DNA of 63,520 bases from an uncultured Bacteroides sp. (GTDB lineage Bacteria; Bacteroidota; Bacteroidia; Bacteroidales; Bacteroidaceae), in the NCBI RefSeq assembly GCF_910586915.1, contig NZ_CAJULN010000016.1:1-63520 (forward strand). The letters run 5' to 3'. The translations under genes were made by a program, and so were the position numbers. The notes under the pieces are model-generated. The model saw only the letters and a list, made by a program, of their open reading frames with translations, ran no database searches and had not been told where the DNA came from. Shown piece after piece: positions 36,258-46,027 of this stretch (position 1 is its first letter; every line of letters begins with the position of its first letter).

Positions 36258-36926
36258 ATGGCAAAATTTGATAAAATAGCCGTACTGAATAAAATCGGCT
36301 CCACAGGAATGGTTCCTGTATTCTATCACAAAGATGTGGAAGTTGCAAAAAAAGTAGTAAAGGCTTGTTATGACGGTGGTGTTCGTGCTTTTGAATTTAC
36401 CAACCGTGGAGACTTCGCACAGGAAGTATTTGCGGAAATCGTAAAGTTTGCAGCTAAGGAATGTCCGGAACTGGCAATCGGTATCGGTTCTATCGTTGAC
36501 CCGGCTACTGCTGCCATATACTTGCAATTGGGTGCTAACTTCGTAGTAGGCCCGTTGTTCAACCCCGAAATCGCTAAGGTATGCAACCGCCGGTCGGTAG
36601 CTTATACGCCGGGTTGCGGTTCTGTATCCGAAGTCGGTTTTGCTCAGGAAGTAGGTTGCGATCTTTGTAAAGTATTCCCGGGCGATGTGTACGGAACCAA
36701 CTTCGTAAAAGGCCTGATGGCACCGATGCCGTGGTCCAAACTGATGGTAACGGGTGGAGTGGAACCTTCTAAAGAAAACCTGACGGCTTGGATTAAAGCC
36801 GGTGTATTCTGCGTAGGTATGGGCTCTAAGTTATTCCCCAAAGACAAAGTGGCGGCAGAAGACTGGGCTTATGTAACGGCTAAATGCGAAGAGGCTCTCA
36901 GATATATTGCGGAGGCTCGTAAGTAA
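36258..36926 (+). CDS. eda: KDPG/KHG aldolase
   Basis: Cleaves KDPG to pyruvate and glyceraldehyde-3-phosphate; 222 aa from ATG 36258 (MAKFDKIAVLNKIG). A longer frame beginning inside kdgK is not needed. The class I aldolase barrel shows GGVRAFEFTNRGDFA, the Schiff-base Lys in CDLCKVFPGDVYG, the phosphate-binding VTGGVEPSKENLTAWIKAG, and the terminal VGMGSKLFPKD. Second gene of the kdgK operon. Confidence 0.94.
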   Translation: MAKFDKIAVLNKIGSTGMVPVFYHKDVEVAKKVVKACYDGGVRAFEFTNRGDFAQEVFAEIVKFAAKECPELAIGIGSIVDPATAAIYLQLGANFVVGPLFNPEIAKVCNRRSVAYTPGCGSVSEVGFAQEVGCDLCKVFPGDVYGTNFVKGLMAPMPWSKLMVTGGVEPSKENLTAWIKAGVFCVGMGSKLFPKDKVAAEDWAYVTAKCEEALRYIAEARK

Positions 36927-37018
36927 GATTGGAAATTTCAAAAATGTCTCAAGAGGGTTAGTTAGTTTGTAAATGAGACATATTGTCATTTTGTTTAAAG
37001 GTGTTTAAAAGGGGATAG

Positions 37019-37058
37019 GCCATCGGGATGAGCGATTCATTCCGGTGGCTTGTTTTTT
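37019..37058 (+). terminator. Terminator of kdgK-eda
   Basis: Thirteen-pair stem GCCATCGGGATGA/TCATTCCGGTGGC with two or three wobbles, then TTG and seven T. Upstream of it ATGTCTCA and TGAGACAT form a further small inverted repeat. The rest of the 293-base gap holds only the next promoter. Confidence 0.82.
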
Positions 37059-37157
37059 TGTGTAAAAGTCTATGTGGGTAAAGTTCTCTTTGGGATTGTC
37101 TCATATTGCTTTGGAATTATAGGATAGGGATAGAATAGGTTACTTGTAAGATGTAAT

Positions 37158-37190
37158 GTTGTGCGGATTGAAATAAAATCCTTACCTTTG
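37158..37190 (+). promoter_or_regulatory. Promoter of the AspT/YidE-like transporter
   Basis: TTG at 37159-37161 and TACCTTTG at 37183-37190, 21 bases apart, 29 bases before the start codon. Confidence 0.65.
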
Positions 37191-37219
37191 CCCCCTTAAA
37201 CTAACTAACCTTTATTTTT

Positions 37220-38818
37220 ATGTTTACTGACTTGTTGCGTTCCTCTTATTTTTCCCTCTTCCTGATTGTCGCATTGGGATTTATGCTGGGAAGGATAAAG
37301 ATTAAGGGCTTATCTCTCGATGTGTCTGCGGTAATTTTTATCGCACTTCTTTTCGGACATTTTGGTGTCATTATTCCCAAAGAATTGGGAAATTTCGGTT
37401 TGGTACTGTTTATTTTTACCATCGGTATTCAGGCAGGACCCGGGTTCTTTGATTCTTTCCGCAGTAAGGGAAAGACCTTGATTCTTATTACGATGCTTAT
37501 CATTTGTTCTGCTTGTCTCACGGCAGTAGGGCTGAAGTATGCGTTTGACATCGACACCCCCAGTGTTGTAGGACTGATTGCCGGAGCATTGACCAGTACT
37601 CCCGGTTTGGCAGTTGCTATCGATAGTACCCATTCACCTTTGGCTTCCATTGCTTACGGTATCGCATATCCGTTTGGAGTGATTGGTGTGATATTGTTTG
37701 TCAAGCTGTTGCCTAAAATTATGCGGGTGGATTTGGAGAAAGAAGCGCGTCGCCTGGAGATAGAGCGTCGCGGACAATTTCCGGAACTGACTACCTGTAT
37801 CTATCGTATTACAAACGCAAATGTATTCAATCGCAGCTTGATGCAGATTAATGCACGTGCCATGACGGGAGCTGTCATTTCCCGTCTCAAGCATAAAGAC
37901 GAGATATCTATTCCGACTGCTCATACTATTTTGCACGAAGGTGACTATATACAGGCAGTAGGTAGTGAGGAATCACTGAATCAGCTTGCCGTATTGGTAG
38001 GCGAGCGTGAAGAAGGTGAGCTTCCTTTGGATCGGACACAGGAAATAGAATCTCTCCTGCTGACCAAAAAGGATATGATAAACAAACAGTTGGGCGACTT
38101 GAATCTGCAGAAAAACTTCGGTTGTACAGTAACCCGCGTTCGTCGAAGCGGTATCGATTTGTCACCGTCTCCTGATTTGGCTTTGAAATTTGGTGATAAA
38201 CTGATGGTCGTCGGTGAGAAAGAAGGAATAAAAGGCGTGGCCCGTTTGTTGGGCAATAACGCGAAGAAATTGTCAGACACAGATTTCTTCCCGATTGCAA
38301 TGGGTATTGTGCTGGGAGTGTTGTTCGGCAAGCTGAATATCTCTTTTTCCGAAAGTCTGTCATTTTCACCAGGTTTGACCGGAGGCGTCCTGATGGTAGC
38401 TCTCATATTGAGTGCTGTCGGTAAGACAGGGCCTATCATTTGGTCTATGTCGGGACCTGCCAACCAATTGTTGCGCCAATTAGGGCTGCTGCTTTTCCTT
38501 GCCGAAGTAGGAACTTCTGCCGGAAAGAATCTCGTAGCCACTTTCCAGGAGAGCGGACTATTGATGTTTGGAGTAGGAGCTGCCATTACTTTGGTTCCGA
38601 TGCTTGTTGCAGCAATCGTAGGACGCATGGTATTTAAAATCAGTTTGCTTGATTTGTTGGGAACCATCACTGGTGGTATGACCAGTACTCCCGGTTTGGC
38701 TGCCGCCGATTCGATGGTAGACAGTAATATTCCCAGTGTGGCCTATGCAACTGTTTATCCGATTGCGATGGTATTCCTGATTCTTTTTATACAAGTGATA
38801 GCTTCGGCGGTATATTGA
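37220..38818 (+). CDS. AspT/YidE-family transporter with RCK_C (TrkA-C) domains
   Basis: 532 aa. Two sets of about five membrane helices flank a central soluble part (residues ~190-350) with two TrkA-C-like domains (NVFNRSLMQINARAMTGAVISRLKHKDEISIPTAHTILHEGDYIQAVG and the second near CTVTRVRRSGIDLSPSPDLALKFGDKLMVVG). Each membrane half ends with the same motif, GALTSTPGLAVAIDST and GGMTSTPGLAAADSMV, showing internal duplication. The family includes the aspartate:alanine exchanger AspT, but the substrate here is unknown. Stands alone between promoter and the next -7 box. Confidence 0.9.
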   Translation: MFTDLLRSSYFSLFLIVALGFMLGRIKIKGLSLDVSAVIFIALLFGHFGVIIPKELGNFGLVLFIFTIGIQAGPGFFDSFRSKGKTLILITMLIICSACLTAVGLKYAFDIDTPSVVGLIAGALTSTPGLAVAIDSTHSPLASIAYGIAYPFGVIGVILFVKLLPKIMRVDLEKEARRLEIERRGQFPELTTCIYRITNANVFNRSLMQINARAMTGAVISRLKHKDEISIPTAHTILHEGDYIQAVGSEESLNQLAVLVGEREEGELPLDRTQEIESLLLTKKDMINKQLGDLNLQKNFGCTVTRVRRSGIDLSPSPDLALKFGDKLMVVGEKEGIKGVARLLGNNAKKLSDTDFFPIAMGIVLGVLFGKLNISFSESLSFSPGLTGGVLMVALILSAVGKTGPIIWSMSGPANQLLRQLGLLLFLAEVGTSAGKNLVATFQESGLLMFGVGAAITLVPMLVAAIVGRMVFKISLLDLLGTITGGMTSTPGLAAADSMVDSNIPSVAYATVYPIAMVFLILFIQVIASAVY

Positions 38819-38836
38819 CAATATGCTGTTCGAACA

Positions 38837-38866
38837 TTGATTGTTAAGAAAAACTTTGTATCTTTG
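38837..38866 (+). promoter_or_regulatory. Promoter upstream of the His-rich protein / TonB receptor
   Basis: TTG (38837-38839) and TATCTTTG (38859-38866) 19 bases apart, 22 bases before the GTG start. Confidence 0.7.
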
Positions 38867-38888
38867 CCGCCCCTAACGAAAGAATGAG

Positions 38889-39245
38889 GTGAAACGATTG
38901 TTCTTGAATATAACACGCTATTTCTTACCGGTACTCTTTGTGTCGTATTTGGTAAGCCTTACGTTCTTTACCCACGTACACGTGGTCAATGGCGTGACAA
39001 TCGTTCACTCGCACCCCTTCAAGAAAGGGGCGGCACATCAACACTCAACAGTCGAACTGATACATATCCATTCTTTGTCTAACCTGACGGCAGATGGTGC
39101 GGCTGTTGTTTTTGCTCTTTCCCTTTTCATTCCTTTTTTATTGTGTCTGTTGCTTGGTTGTCCGCAACATACACGCTTTAACGCTCCTTATCACGGAGTG
39201 ACTGCGCTTCGTGCTCCGCCTGTAATTCGTTTTTTCACAATTTGA
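38889..39245 (+). CDS. Small histidine-rich membrane protein
   Basis: 118 aa beginning at GTG 38889 after GAATGAGG; an ATG five bases earlier runs into TGA and cannot be used. One N-terminal membrane segment (YFLPVLFVSYLVSLTFFT), then a probably periplasmic His-rich stretch with HVHVVNGVTIVHSHPF and AAHQHSTVELIHIHS, then a second segment (VVFALSLFIPFLLCLLLGC). I do not recognise a named family. The histidines suggest metal binding, which fits the TonB receptor 93 bases downstream and the convergent CDF exporter. Function is inference. Confidence 0.75.
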   Translation: MKRLFLNITRYFLPVLFVSYLVSLTFFTHVHVVNGVTIVHSHPFKKGAAHQHSTVELIHIHSLSNLTADGAAVVFALSLFIPFLLCLLLGCPQHTRFNAPYHGVTALRAPPVIRFFTI

Positions 39246-39337
39246 TTTTTATGGGTGATATTCTGCCTTGTTGAAGGCGGAGTATTGTCTGCTTTTTTAT
39301 GTGCAAACTTAATAACTAACGAATTACAAACGAAAAA

Positions 39338-41659
39338 ATGAAGAAATACATCTTTTCGCTTGTTCTCTTGTGCTGTGCGTTGTTGCCTGCTTTGGGAGGA
39401 CAAGCATATGAACACTCCAATTATCCCGAACTGCGTAAATCGGATGCGAACGTCATCGGTCATATCCTTGATAAAAACACAAAGGAACATCTGTCCTATA
39501 TTACAGTGGCTTTGAAAGGTACCACTATCGGAACAGTAACCGATGCCACCGGACATTACTTCTTGAAGAATCTTCCCGAAGGAGATTTCGTACTCGAAGT
39601 AAGCGCTGTCGGTTATAAAACTGTGAGACGCAACGTGACATTGAAAAAAGGGCTTACTTTGGAAGAAGATTTTGAAATAGAAGAGGACGCAGTGGCTTTG
39701 GACGGCGTTGTAGTGTCTGCCAATCGAAATGAAACCACCCGTCGTCTGGCTCCTACGCTGGTCAATGTAGTGGATTTGAAGATATTTGAGAGTACCAATT
39801 CTACGACGTTGGCGCAAGGACTGAGTTTTCAACCCGGCGTACGTGTGGAATCCAATTGTCAGAATTGTGGTTTCCAACAAGTACGTATCAATGGTATGGA
39901 CGGTCCTTATACACAAATCCTATTGGATTCACGTCCCATTTTCAGTGCCCTTTCCGGTGTATATGGCATTGAGCAGATTCCCGCCAGCATGATAGAACGT
40001 GTGGAAGTGATGCGTGGCGGTGGTTCGGCTTTGTTCGGTTCCTCTGCTATTGCAGGCACCATCAATATCATTACTAAAGAGCCTATCCGCAACTCCGGTA
40101 TGTTGTCTCACACGATAACGGGAATCGGTGACGGCGATGCTTTTGACAACAGCACTTCGCTGAATGCTTCATTGGTGACGGAAGACCAGCGTGCGGGATT
40201 GTATATCTTCGGACAGAATCGTCATCGTTCCGCGTACGACCACGATGGGGACGGATATTCTGAAATCCCCCAAATACATGGACAGACCGTAGGCTTCCGT
40301 TCGTATCTCAAAACCGGCACTTATTCCAAACTGACCTTCGAATACCATCATATGGAGGAATTCCGTAGGGGAGGAGACTTGTTGAATCGCCCGCCCCATG
40401 AAGCGAATGTTGCGGAGCAGACGGAGCATTCCATCAATGGCGGCGGTCTGAAATTCGATTATTTCTCGCCTGACGAGAAACACCGTTTCAATGTATTTGC
40501 TTCGGCACAGCACATCAACCGTGACAGCTATTACGGTGGCGGACAAGACCCTAATGCTTACGGCAATACTACCGACCTCAACTGGATGGCAGGCTCGCAA
40601 TATGTCTATAGCTTCGGCAGATGTATCTTCATGCCTTCCGACTTTACTGCCGGAATAGAATTCAATCAGGACAAACTGAAAGATAATATGTGGGGATATA
40701 ATCGGACTGTAGACCAGAAAGTGAACATCGGTAGCGCGTTTGTACAGAATGAATGGAAGAACCAACATTGGGGATTTCTGATTGGCGGTCGTTTTGACAA
40801 GCATAATCTGATAGACCATCTTATTTTCAGCCCGCGTGCCAATTTGCGTTACAACCCGACAGAGAATATCAACCTTCGTCTGAGCTACTCTTCCGGTTTC
40901 CGTGCCCCGCAGGCTTTTGATGAAGATTTGCACGTAGAGAATGTGGGTGGTAATGTAGCAATGGTGGAACTTGCCGATGACTTGAAAGAAGAGAGGTCGC
41001 AAAGCCTGAGTGCTTCGGCGGATATTTATCACCGTTTGGGTGCGTTCCAGGTGAATTTCCTTGTCGAAGGCTTTTATACTAAACTGTCGGATGTCTTTGC
41101 ACTTACCGACGGTGAAACGGTAAACGGCATTCTGAAACGTATCCGCTACAATGCGCCGGGTGCACGTGTGATGGGATTGACATTGGAAGGAAAGATGGCT
41201 TATCTGAGTAAATTTCAACTTCAGGCAGGAGTTACCTTGCAGCAAAGTCATTACAGCGAACCGCATATTTGGAACGAAGATGCTCCGGCTGTGAAGAAAA
41301 TGATGCGTACGCCGAATACTTACGGTTATTTTACTGCGACTTATACTCCGGTGAAGCCTTTGTCTATTGCTCTTTCCGGCACATACACCGGTTCGATGCT
41401 GGTTCCTCACGAACCTGTTCCGGGTTTTCTCGAAACTCCGATTACCGTCAATACAAAAGATTTTTTTGATATTGCTTTGAAGGTTGCTTATGATTTCAAA
41501 CTCTATAAATCTGCAAATCTGCAAGTAAACGCCGGCATACAGAATATCTTCAACGCTTATCAGAATGACTTTGATAAAGGAGCCGACCGTGATTCGGGGT
41601 ATATCTATGGCCCTTCGTTGCCGAGAAGTTTCTTTGCCGGAGTGAAAATCAGTTATTGA
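39338..41659 (+). CDS. TonB-dependent receptor, probable metal or metal-complex uptake
   Basis: 773-aa outer-membrane receptor. Signal peptide MKKYIFSLVLLCCALLPALGGQA, then a carboxypeptidase-regulatory-like domain (VIGHILDKNTKEHLSYITVALKGTTIGTVTDATG, about 35-115), plug domain (QVRINGMDGPYTQILLDSRPIF, ~150-250) and a 22-strand barrel ending in the aromatic-terminated KISY. The plug carries an unusual pair of Cys in NCQNCGFQQ (CxxC). It is not paired with a SusD gene, so a polysaccharide role is unlikely. The His-rich neighbour and CDF exporter point to metal. Confidence 0.9.
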   Translation: MKKYIFSLVLLCCALLPALGGQAYEHSNYPELRKSDANVIGHILDKNTKEHLSYITVALKGTTIGTVTDATGHYFLKNLPEGDFVLEVSAVGYKTVRRNVTLKKGLTLEEDFEIEEDAVALDGVVVSANRNETTRRLAPTLVNVVDLKIFESTNSTTLAQGLSFQPGVRVESNCQNCGFQQVRINGMDGPYTQILLDSRPIFSALSGVYGIEQIPASMIERVEVMRGGGSALFGSSAIAGTINIITKEPIRNSGMLSHTITGIGDGDAFDNSTSLNASLVTEDQRAGLYIFGQNRHRSAYDHDGDGYSEIPQIHGQTVGFRSYLKTGTYSKLTFEYHHMEEFRRGGDLLNRPPHEANVAEQTEHSINGGGLKFDYFSPDEKHRFNVFASAQHINRDSYYGGGQDPNAYGNTTDLNWMAGSQYVYSFGRCIFMPSDFTAGIEFNQDKLKDNMWGYNRTVDQKVNIGSAFVQNEWKNQHWGFLIGGRFDKHNLIDHLIFSPRANLRYNPTENINLRLSYSSGFRAPQAFDEDLHVENVGGNVAMVELADDLKEERSQSLSASADIYHRLGAFQVNFLVEGFYTKLSDVFALTDGETVNGILKRIRYNAPGARVMGLTLEGKMAYLSKFQLQAGVTLQQSHYSEPHIWNEDAPAVKKMMRTPNTYGYFTATYTPVKPLSIALSGTYTGSMLVPHEPVPGFLETPITVNTKDFFDIALKVAYDFKLYKSANLQVNAGIQNIFNAYQNDFDKGADRDSGYIYGPSLPRSFFAGVKISY

Positions 41660-41666
41660 TAACTTT

Positions 41667-41711
41667 AGTTTAAGTGGTGGCGGGCAGTATGTAGCCTGCT
41701 GCCACTTTCCG
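41667..41711. terminator. Imperfect hairpin between TonB receptor and CDF gene
   Basis: Arms AAGTGGTGGCGGGCA and TGCTGCCACTT pair with bulges in the short convergent gap. Likely a shared terminator. Confidence 0.4.
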
Positions 41712-41718
41712 TATATTG

Positions 41719-42633
41719 TCAGACCATATCCTTGTCTACTCCGAATTTTTCATCCGGATGGCATTGTCCTGCCGGTTCCACGTGTACCAAGATGTCGTAG
41801 ACATTATCTATCGAACTTTCGATGCTTTTCTCTACTGCTCCGGCAATCTCATGTGCCTGTGTAATCGTTATCTGTGGATTCACCTCTATGTCGAGCGTGA
41901 TTATGTACCGGTTTCCTATCATTCTCGATCTGACCCGATGCGGATTATTTGCTCCCGGCACTTTCTCGACTGCTGCGAATATTTTATTATATACATTGAC
42001 GTCCTTGACTCCGTCCATAAGTTCCACATTCGAATCAAGGAAAATACCGATGGACGACCTGATAATAAAGAGGCTCACTATCAATCCTGTGAGCAGGTCG
42101 AGTATCGTTAGTTTGAATACAAAAGTGAAAACCAGTCCTAATAAAACTCCGGCCGACAAAACGACATCGTTACGCATATTTATCGCATTTGCCGTTAGCA
42201 TGGAACTGTCTATTTTCTTTCCCTGTCTGTATTGGTACGATGCTAACAGTAGCTTCCCGACAATAGAGAATAGGGTCACATAAATAGTAATGGCCGATGG
42301 AATTTCTTTCACTTCATCCGAAAAGATGCTTGTGACGGACGACAGTAATATTTGCATACCGGCATAAAATATCACAAGTGACAGAATCTTGGTGGCGATA
42401 CTTTCTGCTTTTTCATATCCGAATACATATTTCTTGGAAGGTGGACGGCTGACGACTCTCGCCGTGAAAATCATAACAACCGAGATGATGACATCCGTTG
42501 CCGAGTCAATACCGTCTCCTAATACTGCCAAACTTCCTGCTAACAGGCCGATAGTGATTTTGGATATGGACAGGATGGCATTGCCGATGGTGCTGATCCA
42601 TGAGGTTCTGATTAAAATACGCTCTCTTGACAT
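41719..42633 (-). CDS. Cation diffusion facilitator (CDF) metal exporter
   Basis: 304 aa from ATG 42633 (MSRERILIRTSWIS). The family's six membrane helices are visible, the second with LAVLGDGIDSATDVI, which supplies the HxxxD/DxxxD metal site (here Asp-x-x-x-Asp, as in Mn/Fe-type members), then GYEKAESIATKILSLV and a C-terminal cytoplasmic domain (KVPGANNPHRVRSRMIGNRYIITLDIEVNPQITITQAHEIA). The DxxxD form in helix 2 argues against a strict Zn exporter; metal choice remains inference. The frame extends up to a TTG, not preferred. Confidence 0.92.
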   Translation of the reverse strand: MSRERILIRTSWISTIGNAILSISKITIGLLAGSLAVLGDGIDSATDVIISVVMIFTARVVSRPPSKKYVFGYEKAESIATKILSLVIFYAGMQILLSSVTSIFSDEVKEIPSAITIYVTLFSIVGKLLLASYQYRQGKKIDSSMLTANAINMRNDVVLSAGVLLGLVFTFVFKLTILDLLTGLIVSLFIIRSSIGIFLDSNVELMDGVKDVNVYNKIFAAVEKVPGANNPHRVRSRMIGNRYIITLDIEVNPQITITQAHEIAGAVEKSIESSIDNVYDILVHVEPAGQCHPDEKFGVDKDMV

Positions 42634-42802
42634 TTGAATGTTTTTTCTGCTAATTGGGTTCAAAGTTAATCAATTATAGCCATTAGTGCCTGCACGATAC
42701 AAAAAAAAGTCTATTTCCTTTTAGTAGTTTGCCCGGTTTAGTTGTATTATATATAGATGGTCAATAAAAACAGGACAATTAATTTATTAAATAGTTAACC
42801 TC

Positions 42803-45109
42803 ATGTCCAAACAACTAAGTACCTCTTTACTGATTATATCAGCTTGTGTCTTTTCTGCTTGCACATCTGTCGCCAAGCAAGAAGTAGTAATTTTGCCTAC
42901 TCCCGTGAGTCTGACCGAGCAGCCGGGCACTTTCGTTTTTAAGGACGGAATGAAGATCGGAGTTTCCGACCGCTCACTTTTTCCGGCAGTGGGTTATTTG
43001 CAGGAAATTCTTCGAAACGTAGCATCGTCTTCCGTAGAAGTCACTGCTGATGAAAGTCAGGTAGAACTCTATTTTCAACTGGGAAAGGCCGATGGGAAGC
43101 CCGGTGCTTACAAACTTCAGTCTACCCCGCAATTCATTCGGGTGGAAGCCGGTGATTATTCGGGCATTATTTCCGCTATCACCACGATTCGCCAATTACT
43201 TCCCGCCGAGATGGAGAAAGAGGATGTGAAGCGCGTTTATTCCATACCTGCTGTAGAGATAGAAGATGCTCCCCGCTTTGAATGGCGTGGATTCATGCTG
43301 GATGCTTCCCGCCACTTTTGGAATAAAGAAGAAGTGAAACACGTATTGGATTTGATGTCTCTGTACAAACTGAATAAATTCCACTGGCATCTCACAGACG
43401 ACCAGGGTTGGCGTATAGAGATTAAGAAATATCCGCAACTGACGGAAAAAGGAGCGTGGCGTCCCTTCAATCAACAAGACCGTACTTGCATGAAACGTGC
43501 AACGAAAGAAGATAATACGGATTTCCTTGTTCCGGAAGATAAAATGCGGATTGCAGAAGGCGATACGTTGTATGGTGGTTATTACACACACGATGATATA
43601 AAAGAAATAGTGGCTTATGCTGCACAGAGAGGGATTGATGTGATACCCGAGATTGATATGCCGGGACATTTTTTGGCAGCTATCGGCCAGTATCCTGACT
43701 TGGCGTGCGACGGGCTGATTGGTTGGGGCGAGACATTCTCTTCTCCTATTTGTCCGGGCAAAGATGAGACTTTGGACTTCTGCCGGAATGTCTTTAAAGA
43801 AGTTTTCGCGCTTTTCCCTTATGAATATGTGCATATGGGCAGAGATGAAGTGGAAAAGAACAATTGGAAAAAATGTCCCCATTGTCAGAAACGTATCCGT
43901 ATGGAGAAATTGGGGTCGGTAGAAGAACTTCAGGCCTGGTTTGTGCGTGATATGGAGAAATTCTTCCTTGCTAACGGAAAGAAACTCGTGGGCTGGGATG
44001 AAGTGGTGAAGGACGGATTGTCTTCGGAGGCTGTCATCACGTGGTGGAGAGGTTGGGCAAAGGATGCACTGCCCACAGCAACAGCGCAGCAGCAGAAAGT
44101 GATTGCCTGCCCGAACGATTACTTTTACTTCGATTATGAGTAAGACCGGAACTCGGTAAAGAAGATACTGGCCTTTGACCCGTATGCAGACGAACGCTTG
44201 TCGCCCCGGCAGAAGGAATACATTTGGGGAGTATAGGCGAATCTTTGGACGGAATGGGTTCCAACCATGAAACGTATTGAATATATGATTGTCCCCCGCA
44301 TCATAGCATTGAGCGAAATAGCTTGGGCGGAGCCGGATGCCAAGCCGAAGTTTGATGAGTTTTATCGTCAGCTTGTACCTCAATTCAAGCGTATGGATGT
44401 GATGGGGGTGAATTACCGTATTCCTGATTTGCAGGGTTTCTATAAAGTAAATGCGTTTGTTGATGAAACGACAGTGAATTTGATTTGTCCATTGCCCGGT
44501 ACTGGAATTCGCTATACAACGGATGGAAGTATGCCTACTGCCCAGTCGTCTCTCTATGACGGCAGTCTGAAAATAAAGGAGACGACAGATTTTGCTTTCC
44601 GTACCTTCCGCAAGGATGGCTCTCCTTCGGGTATGGTGCGTACAAAATATGTCAAAGCCTCTTATGCGGAAGCGGCAATGGCTCCGGATTCCTTACAGCG
44701 CGGACTGAAAGTTGTGTGGCACGATTTTCGCGGAAAGCTCTGCTCGGATATAGAAGTAGCTCCCGTAAAGGGAACGTATGTCGTTGAGTCCGTATCTATC
44801 CCCGAAGAGGTGAAAGGAAATATAGGTCTAATACTGACCGGCTACCTGGAGGTTCCTGCCGATGGTATTTATACATTTGCCCTTCTCTCGGACGACGGCA
44901 GTACATTGAAACTCGACGGTGAGTTGCTCGGAGATAACGATGGTGAACATTCTCCGGTAGAGATTATCGTACAGAAAGCATTGAAAGCAGGGTTACATCC
45001 GATAGAAGTGCGTTACTTCGATTGCAACGGCGGTGTGCTGCAAATGGAATTGGTAAATGACAAAGGTGAAAAGAGTGTTCTTCCGGCAGAATGGCTGAAA
45101 CATGAATAA
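42803..45109 (+). pseudogene. GH20 beta-N-acetylhexosaminidase broken by two Gln-to-stop changes
   Basis: One continuous frame of 769 codons interrupted only by TAA at codon 447 (44141-44143) and TAG at codon 478 (44234-44236). The first part encodes a lipoprotein signal (FSACTS, Cys20), a GH20b-type domain and the GH20 barrel (WRGFMLDASRHFWNKEEVKHVLD, FHWHLTDDQGWRIEIKKYP). After the stops come the barrel end (WTEWVPTMKRIEYMIVPR), a chitobiase C-terminal-like domain (IRYTTDGSMPTAQSSLYDG) and a PA14-like domain (LEVPADGIYTFALLSDDGSTLKLDG). Both stops sit where Gln fits (YE*DRNS, WGV*ANLW). The catalytic motif reads HMGRDEV where HxGGDE is normal. The C-terminal domains could only be made by restart at ATG 44267, so the enzyme is almost surely inactive. 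Confidence 0.9.
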
Positions 45110-45179
45110 AAAGTACTCTTATATTCAGTTTTCATTGGTATTGTAATACTTAGTCATCAGTTGAGGCTAAGTGGGAAGC

Positions 45180-45212
45180 GGGTGAAAGTAGTGATACTTT
45201 TATCCGTTTCTT
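45180..45212 (+). terminator. Hairpin with GTGA tetraloop after GH20
   Basis: Eleven pairs (GGGTGAAAGTA/TACTTTTATCC with wobbles) closed by GTGA, then GTTTCTTT. Plausible terminator of the GH20 locus. Confidence 0.55.
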
Positions 45213-45288
45213 TATTGTAGGGCTATGCTGATTTTGTAAAGATTCAAAATACCTACAAATGGTGATTGTATGTAAGTGAAATATTCCG

Positions 45289-45296
45289 TTTCTTTG
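45289..45296 (+). promoter_or_regulatory. -7-like box for the hemerythrin gene
   Basis: TTTCTTTG, one mismatch to TAnnTTTG, 26 bases before the ATG at 45323. Confidence 0.45.
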
Positions 45297-45322
45297 CGGT
45301 CTCTAATATAATTAAGATATCA

Positions 45323-46027
45323 ATGGATAATTTGCAGAAATATAAAGCGACTGATAAGATGATTGAACTTATCAGTGATGACTATTCTTTGTTGCAGGTA
45401 ATGAGCTGTTTCGGACTATCTTTGGGATTCGGAGACAAAACGGTAAAGGAAGTTTGTGAGCAGAACGGCGTAGACTGTCAGACATTTTTAGTTGTAGTCA
45501 ATTTCATAGCAGAAGGCTTTTCCCGCCTCAAGGGCGATAAAGACACTATTTCCATTCCTGGGTTGATAGACTATTTGCATCGGGCACATCGGTATTTTCT
45601 TGGTTTTTCTCTTCCTGCCATCCGGCGTAAGCTGATTGAGGCTATCGACTGTTCGCAGGATAGTGTCGCTTTTCTTATTCTGAAATTTTTTGATGAATAT
45701 ACGTACGAAGTACGCAGGCATATGGATTATGAAGAAAAAACCGTATTCAAGTATGTGGATGCTTTGCTTGCGGGAAGTGTACCGAAGAATTATCAGATTA
45801 GCACATTTTCCAAACACCACGGCCAAGTGGGAGAGAAGTTGACGGAACTGAAGAATATCATTATCAAATATTGTCCGGCTAAAGCCAATGAAAATCTGCT
45901 GAATGCAGCACTTTTTGATATCTACGCCTGTGAAGCCGCTTTGGAGTCGCATTGCCGTGTGGAAGATTATATTTTTGTTCCTGCTATTCTAAACTTGGAA
46001 AGGAGAGTTGGAGAGAATGAAAAATAA
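45323..46027 (+). CDS. Hemerythrin-domain protein (RIC/YtfE/ScdA-like)
   Basis: 234 aa from ATG 45323 (MDNLQKYKATDK). A short N-terminal DUF542/DUF1858-like region (FGLSLGFGDKTVKEVCEQNGVD) is followed by a four-helix hemerythrin domain with likely di-iron ligands in IDYLHRAHRYFL, RRHMDYEEKTVFKY, FSKHHGQVGEKLTEL and ALESHCRVEDYIFVPA. RIC proteins repair Fe-S centres damaged by nitric oxide or oxidants. The next gene, a LuxR-type regulator, overlaps its end by 11 bases, so the two are co-expressed. Confidence 0.88.
   Translation: MDNLQKYKATDKMIELISDDYSLLQVMSCFGLSLGFGDKTVKEVCEQNGVDCQTFLVVVNFIAEGFSRLKGDKDTISIPGLIDYLHRAHRYFLGFSLPAIRRKLIEAIDCSQDSVAFLILKFFDEYTYEVRRHMDYEEKTVFKYVDALLAGSVPKNYQISTFSKHHGQVGEKLTELKNIIIKYCPAKANENLLNAALFDIYACEAALESHCRVEDYIFVPAILNLERRVGENEK

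Noticed and set aside
40169..41524. Open frame of 451 codons opposite the TonB receptor
   Set aside because: Shadow frame lacking any family motif, while the plus strand is a clear receptor.
42803..45109. Stop-codon reassignment (TAA/TAG read as Gln) in GH20
   Set aside because: All other genes in the window use TAA, TAG and TGA as normal stops, and the GRDE change independently points to decay.
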